From the IMG/VR virus record IMGVR_UViG_3300027747_002750, positions 1 to 40,050 of that record: 40,050 nucleotides of DNA. One strand, written 5' to 3'. The notes below the pieces were generated by a model, which saw nothing but the letters and a program-made list of their open reading frames with translations, searched no databases and was not told the DNA's origin. The DNA comes from a virus. This document shows, in pieces, positions 7,084-14,913 of the stretch (positions within the stretch are counted from its first letter, which is position 1; each line of letters opens with the position of its first letter). The position numbers and the translations under genes were made by a program.

Positions 7084-7962
7084 ATGGAAATATTAAAATT
7101 AGGATCAAAAGGAGAAGACGTTAAAAAACTCCAAGAATATTTAGACTTAAAAGTCGACGGAGAATTCGGACCAATGACAGAAAGGGCGGTTAAAGATTTT
7201 CAAAGGAAACATATAATTTCAGTTGATGGTGTTGTTGGAAAAAAAACATGGGAAGCTATGGGATATGTTTCAACAGATTTATCTGAAAACAAAAACCAAG
7301 CAAAAGGTTTAGAAATTAAACAACACTTTTTACCTATTGGTGAATATAAAAGCCAAAAAACAAAAAAAGAATGGGTATTTCTTCATCACACAGCAGGTTG
7401 GGAAAATCCAATTAAAACAATTGATGCATGGGCAAACGATAAAAGAGGTCCAATTGCTACCGAATTTGTTTTAGGTGGTCAAAACATTAGAACATGTGAT
7501 AAAACTTACGATGGAGTTATGGTTCAAGCATTTCCAACAGGACACTACGCATGGCATTTAGGAACAGGATCAAATAAATTACATAGTTGTTCAGTAGGAT
7601 TAGAAGTTTGTAATTTTGGTCAATTAAAAGACGGAAAAACTTATGTTGGAACGGTTGCTCATCAAGCACAGATTGTAAAACTAGCAAAACCATTTCGAGG
7701 TCATCAATTTTGGCACAAATATTCTGACTTACAAATAACCGGAATTAAAGATTGGTTATTGTTTATTGCTGATCGTGATGATATCGACATTAGAAAAGGA
7801 CTTGTTGAATTAATTCATAAAAAAGGTGCGGACGCTTTTGATCACTTTGATCTTTCACTGGTGGAAAAAACAAGAGGACTTTGGACACACACAAATGTCA
7901 GAAAAGATAAAGTGGATATGTTTCCACAACCAGAATTAATAGATATGTTATTAACTCTTTAA
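7084..7962 (+). CDS. Endolysin: peptidoglycan-binding domain plus amidase
   Basis: Cuts peptidoglycan between N-acetylmuramic acid and L-alanine during lysis. Residues 1-58 are a PG_binding_1 repeat (LKLGSKGEDVKKLQEYL, then VDGEFGPMTERAVKDFQ and DGVVGKKTWEAM). Residues 95-290 are an Amidase_2/PGRP-type catalytic domain: FLHHTAGW carries the first zinc-binding His, GLEVCNFG the strand with the conserved acidic residue, and FDHFDLS the later His. There is no signal peptide, so it would need a holin to reach the wall. Unlike the two other muralytic proteins in this window it lacks the N-terminal leader. Its message probably ends at the terminator just downstream. Confidence 0.9.
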   Translation: MEILKLGSKGEDVKKLQEYLDLKVDGEFGPMTERAVKDFQRKHIISVDGVVGKKTWEAMGYVSTDLSENKNQAKGLEIKQHFLPIGEYKSQKTKKEWVFLHHTAGWENPIKTIDAWANDKRGPIATEFVLGGQNIRTCDKTYDGVMVQAFPTGHYAWHLGTGSNKLHSCSVGLEVCNFGQLKDGKTYVGTVAHQAQIVKLAKPFRGHQFWHKYSDLQITGIKDWLLFIADRDDIDIRKGLVELIHKKGADAFDHFDLSLVEKTRGLWTHTNVRKDKVDMFPQPELIDMLLTL

Positions 7963-7966
7963 AAAA

Positions 7967-7998
7967 TTAAAACCCCTTCTTAAAAGTTGGGGTTTTTT
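7967..7998 (+). terminator. Rho-independent terminator after the amidase gene
   Basis: AACCCC (7971-7976) pairs with GGGGTT (7989-7994) and is followed by a T run. It lies 9 bases after the amidase stop. Confidence 0.85.
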
Positions 7999-7999
7999 A

Positions 8000-8031
8000 T
8001 TTGATATTTCTTTTAATTTTTATTATATTTG
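8000..8031 (+). promoter_or_regulatory. Bacteroidota-type promoter, TTTG-N20-TATATTTG
   Basis: TTTG at 8000-8003 and TATATTTG at 8024-8031, 20 bases apart, directly behind the terminator. The start codon at 8038 follows 6 bases later. Confidence 0.75.
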
Positions 8032-8037
8032 TTGGGT

Positions 8038-8175
8038 ATGAAAAAAATTAAAATAGACCTAAAAAAAGTTATCAAGGTTAAACCAAAAACAATAAAAGAA
8101 GGCCCTGATGTCGGACCACTATTTGTAATGATTTTAGGATTTTTACTTGGAATGATTTTGATTTCAATAATTTAA
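8038..8175 (+). CDS. Small tail-anchored membrane protein (45 aa)
   Basis: A 45-residue protein with a lysine-rich cytoplasmic first half (about residues 1-26) and one hydrophobic helix at the C-terminus (PLFVMILGFLLGMILISII). It has its own well-formed promoter and lies just downstream of the endolysin. A holin or other lysis-timing role is possible from position and topology, but one C-terminal anchor is not diagnostic. Confidence 0.65.
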   Translation: MKKIKIDLKKVIKVKPKTIKEGPDVGPLFVMILGFLLGMILISII

Positions 8176-8185
8176 AAAAAATAAT

Positions 8186-8193
8186 TAAATTTG
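8186..8193 (+). promoter_or_regulatory. -7 element TAAATTTG before the phosphoesterase gene
   Basis: TAAATTTG ends 4 bases before the ATG at 8198. The nearest TTTG (8157-8160) is 25 bases upstream, longer than ideal, so this is a weaker match. Confidence 0.4.
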
Positions 8194-8197
8194 TATT

Positions 8198-8890
8198 ATG
8201 ATACTAACAATATTAAGCGACACTCACAACAAACACAAACACGTCACAGGTGATTTGAAGGGTGGTGATATTTTGATTTGTGCAGGAGATATTTCTTCTA
8301 TGGGATATGAGCATGAGATTCGTGAGTTTGCGAAGTGGTATAATAGTTTGGATAATTACACAACTAAAGTTTTTATTGCTGGAAATCACGATTGGGGATT
8401 TCAAAATAATGCTGAAAAAACTAAAGAGATTTTAGAAACATATAAAGACATTAAATACCTTGAAGATGAGTATTTGGGTATTATAGATGGTGGCGAACCT
8501 GAAATTAAAATTTGGGGTAGTCCTTGGCAACCTGAGTTTTATAATTGGGCGTTTAACTTACCTAAAGGTGGGTGGGAATTGGAACAAAAATGGAAAGATA
8601 TTCCTGATGATACAGATATTTTAATTACTCACGGTCCAGCTTGGGGTATGTTAGATGATGTTGAAGGTCGTCGTGGACAACATTTGGGTTGTGAATTGCT
8701 TGCCGATCGAATTAAACAAATTAAACCAAAGATTCACATTTGCGGACATATTCATAGTGGATATGGTTATTATTATGACGGACATACACATTACTTTAAT
8801 GCGTCAGTATTGAATGAACGATACCTTTATTCTCAACTGCCTTGGCACATTGATTGGAATCCAATAACAAATGAGGTTAGTTTTTTATAA
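8198..8890 (+). CDS. Calcineurin-like metallophosphoesterase
   Basis: A 230-residue two-metal phosphoesterase. The metal-binding motifs occur in the standard order: SDTHNKH (Asp8, His10), ICAGDIS, AGNHDWG, ITHGPAWG and CGHIHSGYG. The layout (short protein, WGSPWQPEF before THGP) resembles the MPPED/UPF0046-like branch rather than protein phosphatases. The substrate could be a cyclic nucleotide, another phosphodiester or a phosphoprotein; the sequence does not tell. It is presumably cytoplasmic. A strong terminator overlaps its last codons. Confidence 0.88.
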   Translation: MILTILSDTHNKHKHVTGDLKGGDILICAGDISSMGYEHEIREFAKWYNSLDNYTTKVFIAGNHDWGFQNNAEKTKEILETYKDIKYLEDEYLGIIDGGEPEIKIWGSPWQPEFYNWAFNLPKGGWELEQKWKDIPDDTDILITHGPAWGMLDDVEGRRGQHLGCELLADRIKQIKPKIHICGHIHSGYGYYYDGHTHYFNASVLNERYLYSQLPWHIDWNPITNEVSFL

Positions 8891-8905
8891 CTAATCTCAT
8901 TTTTG
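8870..8905 (+). terminator. Strong terminator overlapping the phosphoesterase stop
   Basis: AATGAGGTTAGTT (8870-8882) pairs with AACTAATCTCATT (8889-8901), 13 bp with one G-U, followed by TTTG. Its left arm lies within the last codons of the gene, and the reverse strand also ends in T-rich sequence. Confidence 0.85.
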
Positions 8906-8908
8906 ATA

Positions 8909-8916
8909 TATTTATA
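8909..8916 (+). promoter_or_regulatory. TATTTATA element
   Basis: Lies between the terminator and the ATG at 8931, ending 14 bases before it. Confidence 0.5.
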
Positions 8917-8930
8917 ATAAAATATATATT

Positions 8931-9419
8931 ATGAATAAATTAGACTTAACAGAAAAACTTAAAGAAGAGTTAAAAAGAAGAAATCTTTGGGAACAAGAAG
9001 ATGATGATCAAGATGAAACTCAAGATGATGATGAAACTGATTCATCTAATTCTAACGAAGACTTTTGTGAAATGGTATGTCAGATATTACATTCTCAAAA
9101 ACAAGCACACATATTCCATTTAGGGACAAAGTCATTTGCTGAACATATGGCGTTAAATGGATATTACGATGAGATAGATGAACTTGTGGACGGGCTCATA
9201 GAATCTTTTCAGGGAAAATATGGACTCCTTACAAACTACAAATCTTACAAGGTCCAATCTTACAAAAACAAAAAACAAGTATTAAAATACTTTACAAGTT
9301 TGTTAAATACAATTGAAGAAAAAAGAGATTCGGTTGACGATAGTTACCTTCAAAATCAAATTGATACGATTCAGGAGTTGATCTATTCAACTATGTATAA
9401 GTTGAAGTTTTTAAATTGA
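8931..9419 (+). CDS. DUF5856-like, possibly ferritin-like helical protein
   Basis: 162 residues. A charged N-terminal segment with an Asp/Glu run (about 22-45) precedes a helical bundle. HIFHLGTKSFAEHMALNGYY followed by EIDELVDGLIESFQGKYG has the H...E-H...D..D...E spacing of Dps/ferritin-like metal sites and resembles the phage family I know as DUF5856. A role in binding iron or protecting DNA would follow from that fold, but this is inference. Its last 9 bases overlap the 3' end of the convergent gene on the other strand. Confidence 0.55.
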   Translation: MNKLDLTEKLKEELKRRNLWEQEDDDQDETQDDDETDSSNSNEDFCEMVCQILHSQKQAHIFHLGTKSFAEHMALNGYYDEIDELVDGLIESFQGKYGLLTNYKSYKVQSYKNKKQVLKYFTSLLNTIEEKRDSVDDSYLQNQIDTIQELIYSTMYKLKFLN

Positions 9420-10238
9420 TGCTTTTCCGTAGTATAGAGCGACATAACCGTGATTCAAGTCCAAATTTATTAAATCATATTCATATTCGAGATCTTCGAT
9501 TGTGTATTCACTTTCGAATTGTCTATTTCTAAAATAAGGTTGTTTTAATACTCTACTATTATAAACTATTTGATTAATCAATTCATCTTCATTAAAAATT
9601 AGATCCAAATCGTTTAATGTGTAAATTAAATCTTTAGATTCATCAACCAATTGTTCATCAGTTTCTACTTCACCTGAACCATTACAACTTTCACATTCAA
9701 ATTGACCATCACCACTACAATAATCACAAGATTCAGAACCTTCTCCACCACAAGAAGAACAACTTACATCACCACTACCACCACACTGACTACAATCTTC
9801 TCCATCGATTTCACCATCACCATCACATGAATCACATGTTTCCTTACCAGATCCATCACATTCTCTACATTCTTCATTTCCTGATCCATCACAATATTCA
9901 CACTCTTCTCTTCCATAACCACGACATCTTTCACACTCTTCTATTTTATAACCACCCTGCTCAAACACCTGAAAACGATATCCTTTAAGGTTTTCTAAAA
10001 CATACTTTACTGATTTTGCAGCGTCACCATTTATATGATAAAGATAAATTGAAAAAAACAAGTATAATTCCTCAGAACCATTTAATTTAGAAAGATACAA
10101 ACTCAAAAAATCATCATTGTGGATTTCATTTTTAATGTCACCAATAGTATTAAAAATATCGGGATGGGAAGAATCTTCCAAAGCGTTATGAATTTGTTTT
10201 GTAAATTTTACTAATAGAGGGATTTTCGTGTAGTCCAT
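9411..10238 (-). CDS. Protein with eight DnaJ-type CxxCxGxG motifs
   Basis: I place the start at the ATG at 10238 (MDYTKIPLLVKF), because the upstream extension covers a promoter-like AT-rich stretch. Residues 1-100 are helical. From Cys102 to about residue 195 there are eight CxxCxGxG repeats about 11 residues apart (CERCRGYG through CESCNGSG), twice as many as in DnaJ. They could bind four zinc ions, and a DGEIDGED insertion separates motifs four and five. The C-terminal 75 residues are acidic. DnaJ uses these motifs to grip unfolded proteins, but there is no J domain here. A chaperone or scaffold role is possible. Confidence 0.75.
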   Translation of the reverse strand: MDYTKIPLLVKFTKQIHNALEDSSHPDIFNTIGDIKNEIHNDDFLSLYLSKLNGSEELYLFFSIYLYHINGDAAKSVKYVLENLKGYRFQVFEQGGYKIEECERCRGYGREECEYCDGSGNEECRECDGSGKETCDSCDGDGEIDGEDCSQCGGSGDVSCSSCGGEGSESCDYCSGDGQFECESCNGSGEVETDEQLVDESKDLIYTLNDLDLIFNEDELINQIVYNSRVLKQPYFRNRQFESEYTIEDLEYEYDLINLDLNHGYVALYYGKASI

Positions 10239-10256
10239 TATCAATTTCTTTTTTGA

Positions 10257-10264
10257 AATAAATA
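10257..10264 (-). promoter_or_regulatory. TATTTATT element (minus strand)
   Basis: Reads TATTTATT on the minus strand and ends 18 bases before the ATG at 10238 of the zinc-motif gene. Confidence 0.4.
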
Positions 10265-10307
10265 GTTTATATTTTATAATAGTATAATAATAAAAAATTA
10301 AATAAAC

Positions 10308-10661
10308 ATGGCGCATCCGATACTCCATTCGAAAAGTTCAGCCAAAAAGTTTGGTGGAAAGTGGGAAGATTACATTCATCTTCATAACTGGTTAGATGAG
10401 ACCAAAGGGTGGTATGGGCATTCATTACATAGAATGTGGAGACACCATTCAGAAGGTATATTTGAAATGGAACAAAGATTCGGATCAGAGTTTAAGAATA
10501 GTGACGGGAAAACCGTTTATACAAGATATGTTGGCGAGCAACATGTAAAAGAAGACCTTGATGGGACTATACCATCAGCATCAGATTGGATGAGAATTTT
10601 AATATCAGGTGAAAGACCAACTTGGGTGACAAGAACAAAAAAGTTAGAGTTTGAAGATTAA
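10308..10661 (+). CDS. DUF6915-like protein
   Basis: 117 residues beginning MAHPILHSKSSAKKFGG, then HLHNWLDETKGW, HRMWRHHSEGIFEMEQRFG, YTRYVGEQHVKEDL and a terminal PSASDWMRIL. This order of His-rich motifs matches the small family I know as DUF6915, present in phages and bacteria, for which I know no function. The clustered histidines and acidic residues would suit a metal site. It is divergent from the zinc-motif gene; the 69 bases between them are very AT-rich. Confidence 0.65.
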   Translation: MAHPILHSKSSAKKFGGKWEDYIHLHNWLDETKGWYGHSLHRMWRHHSEGIFEMEQRFGSEFKNSDGKTVYTRYVGEQHVKEDLDGTIPSASDWMRILISGERPTWVTRTKKLEFED

Positions 10662-10664
10662 AAG

Positions 10665-10672
10665 TATTTATT
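10665..10672 (+). promoter_or_regulatory. TATTTATT element
   Basis: Ends 13 bases before the ATG at 10686. Confidence 0.5.
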
Positions 10673-10685
10673 ATAAAACATTATT

Positions 10686-11414
10686 ATGAAACTTGATGAA
10701 AAACAAATAAAAGACCTAAATAAATTTTCACTTGTATTAAATTCATTAAACATGGAAGATGGTGTGAATTGGTTTTATCATTGTTATGATGGTTATTTTG
10801 AACCATTAAACGGGCCTTTTTATAATGGAAAACATTCTGATGAATTAGGATTTTTACCAGAATCAATTGAAGAGATTTTTGAAACAATAAAAGATAACTT
10901 TGACACAGGTAATTTTTACAATGATTATTATGATAATGAAAATGGAATTTTAGAATACACATTAAACGCAGAAAAAAAAGAACTTGATGTTAGTTATATC
11001 TATTATACAATGATCAATGAAGATAGTTATATGGAAAAAAACTTTTCAGATTTTTCAAATGTCGGTACTGGGTGGAGAGGTAATGAAAGATATGTAAAAA
11101 ATCTAACAAACCAAAATCTAGTTGATGAGTTAGTAAATCAATACGGAGATTATTGTTTAGTGAATTATGAAGGTGGTGGTGATAGTGGATGGATAAATAA
11201 CGATGTTGAATCACAAACAGGAAACAACGAAATGAATGGGAAACTTGAAGACATTTCATATGACTTGTTAGAACTTTATTATGGTGGGTGGGAAATAAAT
11301 GAAGGATCACAAGGATCAATCAAATATGATTTTCAAAGACAAACGGTTGAAATTTCCCATAATCAAAATGTTGAAAGTGATGAAGAAGAACATTATATGA
11401 CATTAAAATTTTAA
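10686..11414 (+). CDS. Acidic protein with DUF6878-like C-terminus
   Basis: 242 residues, strongly acidic and aromatic. The region YEGGGDSGWI (about residue 155), followed later by LLELYYGGWEINEGSQGSI and a final strand with SHNQN, follows the layout of the DUF6878-type domain (GSGDSG, then GWENNDG). That family has no known function that I can cite. The first 120 residues have no recognisable match. It is followed after 2 bases by the tagged nuclease gene, so the two are probably co-transcribed. Confidence 0.55.
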   Translation: MKLDEKQIKDLNKFSLVLNSLNMEDGVNWFYHCYDGYFEPLNGPFYNGKHSDELGFLPESIEEIFETIKDNFDTGNFYNDYYDNENGILEYTLNAEKKELDVSYIYYTMINEDSYMEKNFSDFSNVGTGWRGNERYVKNLTNQNLVDELVNQYGDYCLVNYEGGGDSGWINNDVESQTGNNEMNGKLEDISYDLLELYYGGWEINEGSQGSIKYDFQRQTVEISHNQNVESDEEEHYMTLKF

Positions 11415-11416
11415 AT

Positions 11417-12265
11417 ATGGATAAATTAATTATAGAAGACATAAAAAGAATAAAAAGTTTGATGATCGAATCAGAAGGTAAAAATGAATACAACTTTTGT
11501 GATAGGTTTTCAGGTAACAAACAAAAAAAGTATGTTTGTAGTAAAATTGGTTCACTAAAAGGACTTCTTTCGAGATACAATGGTCTTGATTTAAGAACGG
11601 TTATAGACAAACAAACCTCAGATTTACAAACAGAAATACCCCAAGATTTACAAGAAAAATTTATTGATTGTGCGATTTTTTTAGAATCACTTGGAAAAAT
11701 AACTGAGAAAGAAAAAAATAACTTTATAGAAAAGAAAGTAAAAAATGGCAAGTTGGTTTATTTGAATGGTGAGTGGCAACCCATAAATAAGTTAAATACA
11801 AATTATTTTGATTTGGCAGAAATACTAACTGAACTAATCTATAAAAATAAAAACAACACAACTTTTCAGGCAATCATTAATGACCCTAAAACCACTTTAA
11901 TGAATATGAAGTCAGAAATACATACAATGATTGAAGAATACTTTGATGACCCAAAGATGTTATTTGATTATACCAAAAACATACAAAGAACAACTCAACA
12001 GGGAGAAAGTGCAGAACAAAGGGTTAAAGAACATTTACAAGACAAAGGATTCAAAGTTGAATATGAAGGCGGAAATGGTGATTTAATTGATATGGTGTTT
12101 GGAACGGATTTAATCATGTCTCATCCTGACTTTGGAGTTAAAACAATCCAAGTTAAAGCAAATGAAAAATCTTATGATCAGGACTATGAATATGTTGATT
12201 GGGTTATAATCGCAACACCTTTTACTATTTATGATAATAAGACAAAAAAACCAATTCAGTTATGA
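11417..12265 (+). CDS. Leader-tagged Mrr-like PD-(D/E)xK nuclease candidate
   Basis: 282 residues. The N-terminus MDKLIIEDIKRIKSLMIES is one of the recurrent leaders of this window, with a hydrophobic-x-Glu site before Ser19. A middle region (about 25-190) is helical. The C-terminal 90 residues carry a restriction-endonuclease-like core: GESAEQRV with Glu200, GGNGDLIDMVFG with Asp225, then KTIQVKAN with Gln245-x-Lys247, the Q-x-K form of the motif seen in Mrr and archaeal resolvase relatives. It may cut DNA. If the leader sends it into the head, it could act on host DNA on entry. The fold is inferred from motif spacing. Confidence 0.6.
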   Translation: MDKLIIEDIKRIKSLMIESEGKNEYNFCDRFSGNKQKKYVCSKIGSLKGLLSRYNGLDLRTVIDKQTSDLQTEIPQDLQEKFIDCAIFLESLGKITEKEKNNFIEKKVKNGKLVYLNGEWQPINKLNTNYFDLAEILTELIYKNKNNTTFQAIINDPKTTLMNMKSEIHTMIEEYFDDPKMLFDYTKNIQRTTQQGESAEQRVKEHLQDKGFKVEYEGGNGDLIDMVFGTDLIMSHPDFGVKTIQVKANEKSYDQDYEYVDWVIIATPFTIYDNKTKKPIQL

Positions 12266-12564
12266 ATCAAGAGATACCCATTAGATTACTTAGACGAGGT
12301 GTTGAGTTAGAAAAGATTGGTAATATAATAAAATTCCAAACAGAAATACAAGATCCTTGTGATTTTGAAGATAAAGACGACTACGCCGATTTTTGTATTG
12401 GACAGGGAATTCATTTTTATTATAATGATGATGAAGATGAAGAATATGAATATCCAAGCGATGATATGTTTGAAATTCGAAATGAGGTAGAAAACTATAT
12501 AGACAACAAATACTATAACTATTTAGTTGAAATATATAACGACTTAGTTGAAGATTGTTACTAA
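12262..12564 (+). CDS. Acidic hypothetical protein (100 aa)
   Basis: Overlaps the nuclease stop by ATGA and the next start by TAATG, so it is translationally linked to both. After a short basic N-terminus (IRLLRRGVELEKIG) it becomes extremely acidic (DEDEEYEYPSDDMFE). A small acidic protein next to a nuclease could be a DNA-mimic inhibitor or immunity partner; position and charge are the only support. Confidence 0.6.
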   Translation: MNQEIPIRLLRRGVELEKIGNIIKFQTEIQDPCDFEDKDDYADFCIGQGIHFYYNDDEDEEYEYPSDDMFEIRNEVENYIDNKYYNYLVEIYNDLVEDCY

Positions 12565-12872
12565 TGAAAATACTAATATCAGAAAAACAGGCAGATAGAA
12601 TATTCAACGAAAAGATTGAATGCGAAAAGTGTGAAAACTCTTGGAAAAAAGAAAATGGTGATTCACACGCCTTTCTTTGTCATGATTGTGGGTGGGATCA
12701 AAAGAAGAAAAAATACGATAAAGAAAACCTATTCAAGTTTTGGAAGAACAAATTATCTAAAGAACCAATTGAAGAAAAGTGGTCTGAAAAACATAAAAGA
12801 TCAATCAATTGTAATAACCCAAAAGGTTTTAGTCAAAGAGCACATTGTCAGGGAAGAAAGAAAAAGAAATAA
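12564..12872 (+). CDS. Leader-tagged zinc-ribbon protein
   Basis: 102 residues from the ATG at 12564. MKILISEKQADRIFNE is a recurrent leader type with an F-N-E end. Two Cys pairs follow (CEKC near residue 20 and CHDC near residue 37), forming a small zinc ribbon. The C-terminus has CNNPKGFSQRAHCQGRKKKK, a Cys-containing basic motif similar in style to a motif of the 595-residue protein at 30448-32235. The basic, zinc-bearing build suggests nucleic-acid binding. Function unknown. Confidence 0.65.
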   Translation: MKILISEKQADRIFNEKIECEKCENSWKKENGDSHAFLCHDCGWDQKKKKYDKENLFKFWKNKLSKEPIEEKWSEKHKRSINCNNPKGFSQRAHCQGRKKKK

Positions 12873-12878
12873 GTCTAA

Positions 12879-13460
12879 TTAATTATGGACAAATAAAACT
12901 TTATCAATTTTTAAAATACTTGGGTTAGTTTTTAATATTCCATCAAAATAATGCCAATCAGCTTCATATGATGTTGAATTAAAACCTACTTTTTTTGCTA
13001 TTTCAGATTTTACCACAACACAACCCATATCTATTTTGCTTTGTTCTAATTTTGTGTTCATAAAACCGTAACTAGCCTTATTATGGTTATTTTTGTTACG
13101 GTGAGAATGAACCACGTTAAAATATATGAAATCTTCATCATACTTTAATATTTCCTCAACCAAATTAGGTGTATAATAATTATCGGCATTAGTTAACAAT
13201 ATTCTACCATTTAAGTCTAAATTTTCCAATGACCACTTACGTAGTATATGACCATAATTTTGAGTTCTTATTGGATGTTCAATAAAAATTACTTTATCGT
13301 TTAAATAATTTTCATTAGTTAATTCTTCTCTAAGAGGATGGTTTAACCCGTCGTGAATAATAAAAAGTGTCCAATTATTATTAGTTTGATTTTTTATTGA
13401 ATTAATAAAACACTTCAAGGATTCTTTATGGTTATAAGTTACTGCAACAATATTTAACAT
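12879..13460 (-). CDS. Family 2-type glycosyltransferase
   Basis: 193 residues with a GT-A fold start: MLNIVAVTYNHKESLKCFIN, a first strand and helix typical of GT2, then WTLFIIHDG. ILLTNADNYY supplies a modified D-x-D-like loop (N-A-D-N). EADWHYFDG near the end is the acidic segment often carrying the catalytic base. It is shorter than typical GT2 enzymes (220-300 residues) and may be a minimal GT-A enzyme. It is the only leftward gene of the sugar cluster and diverges from the GT9-like gene. Such enzymes in phages decorate DNA, virion proteins or host surface glycans; the acceptor is not evident. Confidence 0.7.
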   Translation of the reverse strand: MLNIVAVTYNHKESLKCFINSIKNQTNNNWTLFIIHDGLNHPLREELTNENYLNDKVIFIEHPIRTQNYGHILRKWSLENLDLNGRILLTNADNYYTPNLVEEILKYDEDFIYFNVVHSHRNKNNHNKASYGFMNTKLEQSKIDMGCVVVKSEIAKKVGFNSTSYEADWHYFDGILKTNPSILKIDKVLFVHN

Positions 13461-13543
13461 AAATGAATATTAGTTTAATTATTTTTAATGTAAAAAGTTT
13501 TTTATTTGTATATATAAAAAAGAAATATATTATAATAAAAAAT

Positions 13544-14290
13544 ATGAAAAGACCTTTAATCGAACAAAATTCAGGATATGCTTTAGGTAATTTTATAATG
13601 TTAACACCTGGAATAAAAAAGTTATCTGAAAAAATTGGTCAAAAAATTGATGTTTATTTTACCATACCTTACGTTAAAGAATGTTTTATTGATTGTGATT
13701 TTATGAATCATATTGGTAGATTACATAGACCGCCAACATTCTCATCAAAAATGATTAACTTAAATGTCCCTGACTACCAATATACATTTGAATTAATGAT
13801 TGGGGAAAAATGGTCTGAAAAATATCACACATATGTTGATACCGCAATAGAGATACCAAAGAATGATGAAGATTATTTGTTATTATTGAATGGTTTAGGT
13901 GGATTATCGCTTAATGACAATGACCCAAAACCCAAATGGTATGGTAAGAAAGAAATTCCTGAAGAAATATTCAACACAGTAAAAGAGAATAGTGGTTTAC
14001 CAATTTATTTTACAGGATCTGAATCAGATATGAAACAAAATCCATGGATGGAAAAAATATGTGATAAGATAGAAATAGGTAATATTAGAAAATCTTTATC
14101 ATTAGTAAGGGATGCAAAAAAAATTATTTCAAACGATACTGGATTGGCTCATTGTGCAGGTGCAATGAATAAAGATATTTTAATTCTTTGGAAAGATACA
14201 CCATTTATTAAAAATCAAAATCCTGGTAAAAACACAAAATACTCTCAAAAAGAAAATTGGTTAGAAGAAATAAAAGAATATTTAAGATAG
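13544..14290 (+). CDS. Glycosyltransferase family 9-like (heptosyltransferase-type)
   Basis: I start at the ATG at 13544 (MKRPLIEQNSGYALGNFIML); the upstream frame is AT-rich leader. The N-terminal GYALGNFIMLTPGIKKL resembles the GDxxxxTPxxxxL segment of ADP-heptose transferases. The C-terminal half has LPIYFTGSESDM, RDAKKIISNDTGLAHCAGAM and ILWKDTPF, the SNDTGxxHxAxA motif of the GT-B nucleotide-sugar site. At 248 residues it is shorter than bacterial heptosyltransferases (about 320-350). The sugar donor is unknown. It abuts the next gene. Confidence 0.7.
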   Translation: MKRPLIEQNSGYALGNFIMLTPGIKKLSEKIGQKIDVYFTIPYVKECFIDCDFMNHIGRLHRPPTFSSKMINLNVPDYQYTFELMIGEKWSEKYHTYVDTAIEIPKNDEDYLLLLNGLGGLSLNDNDPKPKWYGKKEIPEEIFNTVKENSGLPIYFTGSESDMKQNPWMEKICDKIEIGNIRKSLSLVRDAKKIISNDTGLAHCAGAMNKDILILWKDTPFIKNQNPGKNTKYSQKENWLEEIKEYLR

Positions 14291-14911
14291 ATGGAAATTA
14301 TAACATTTTACGACAAAAAAATAAAACCATTAATTGTTGATTTACAAAGAAGAGTTTTTGAAAGATATGGTTTTACAATAAATCAAATAATGGTTGATAA
14401 CTGGACAACACATGGAGACGCTGTTGATAATTATTTGAAAAATGTAAATGATCCTGATAAAATTATTGTTTTATTTGATATTGATGCAATTCCATTAAAT
14501 AAAAAAATAATACCACTTGCGGTTGATTGGGCAAAAAATAACATTGGATTATTTGGAAATGCTCAAGTTGCTCCTAAATTAAAAACACCACACAATAAGT
14601 TTATTTATGCAGCACCATCATTTTTAGTTTTTAGTATTGAAACTTATAATATTTTAGGTAGACCATCATTTAATACAACCCAAAGATCTGATTGTGGCGG
14701 AGAACTTTCACACATTGCAAAAGAAAAAGGATTACCTGTTAATTTATTATTACCAAATCACGCTGAGATAGTTAATTTTGATCTTGATGGACATCATAGT
14801 TTTGGTTATGGAACTACTTACAGTAATAACACATATCATGCTTTTGAATCAAGATTCGGTAAAAAAGATGTGTATTTTATTAATAAATGTAATTCAATAT
14901 TAAATGGGTGA
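14291..14911 (+). CDS. GT-A-like sugar transferase with DxD
   Basis: 206 residues. IIVLFDIDAIPLNKK holds an Asp-Ile-Asp of the metal-binding D-x-D type on a strand. YAAPSFLVFSIETYNILG, then QRSDCGGELSHIAKEKG and a His-rich DLDGHHSFGYG follow, which fits a compact GT-A transferase, though I cannot name the family. It starts directly after the GT9-like stop, and the next gene begins within a few bases, so it belongs to the glycosylation operon. Confidence 0.55.
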   Translation: MEIITFYDKKIKPLIVDLQRRVFERYGFTINQIMVDNWTTHGDAVDNYLKNVNDPDKIIVLFDIDAIPLNKKIIPLAVDWAKNNIGLFGNAQVAPKLKTPHNKFIYAAPSFLVFSIETYNILGRPSFNTTQRSDCGGELSHIAKEKGLPVNLLLPNHAEIVNFDLDGHHSFGYGTTYSNNTYHAFESRFGKKDVYFINKCNSILNG

Positions 14912-14913
14912 TT

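Noticed and set aside
8038-8175. Firm holin assignment
   Set aside because: Position next to the endolysin and one hydrophobic span are suggestive but not diagnostic; the 75-residue two-span protein at 37774 and the 54-residue protein at 34615 are equally possible.
10239-10328. N-terminal extension of the zinc-motif protein
   Set aside because: The extra 30 codons lie over the divergent promoter region and a minus-strand TATTTATT element; the ATG at 10238 fits better.
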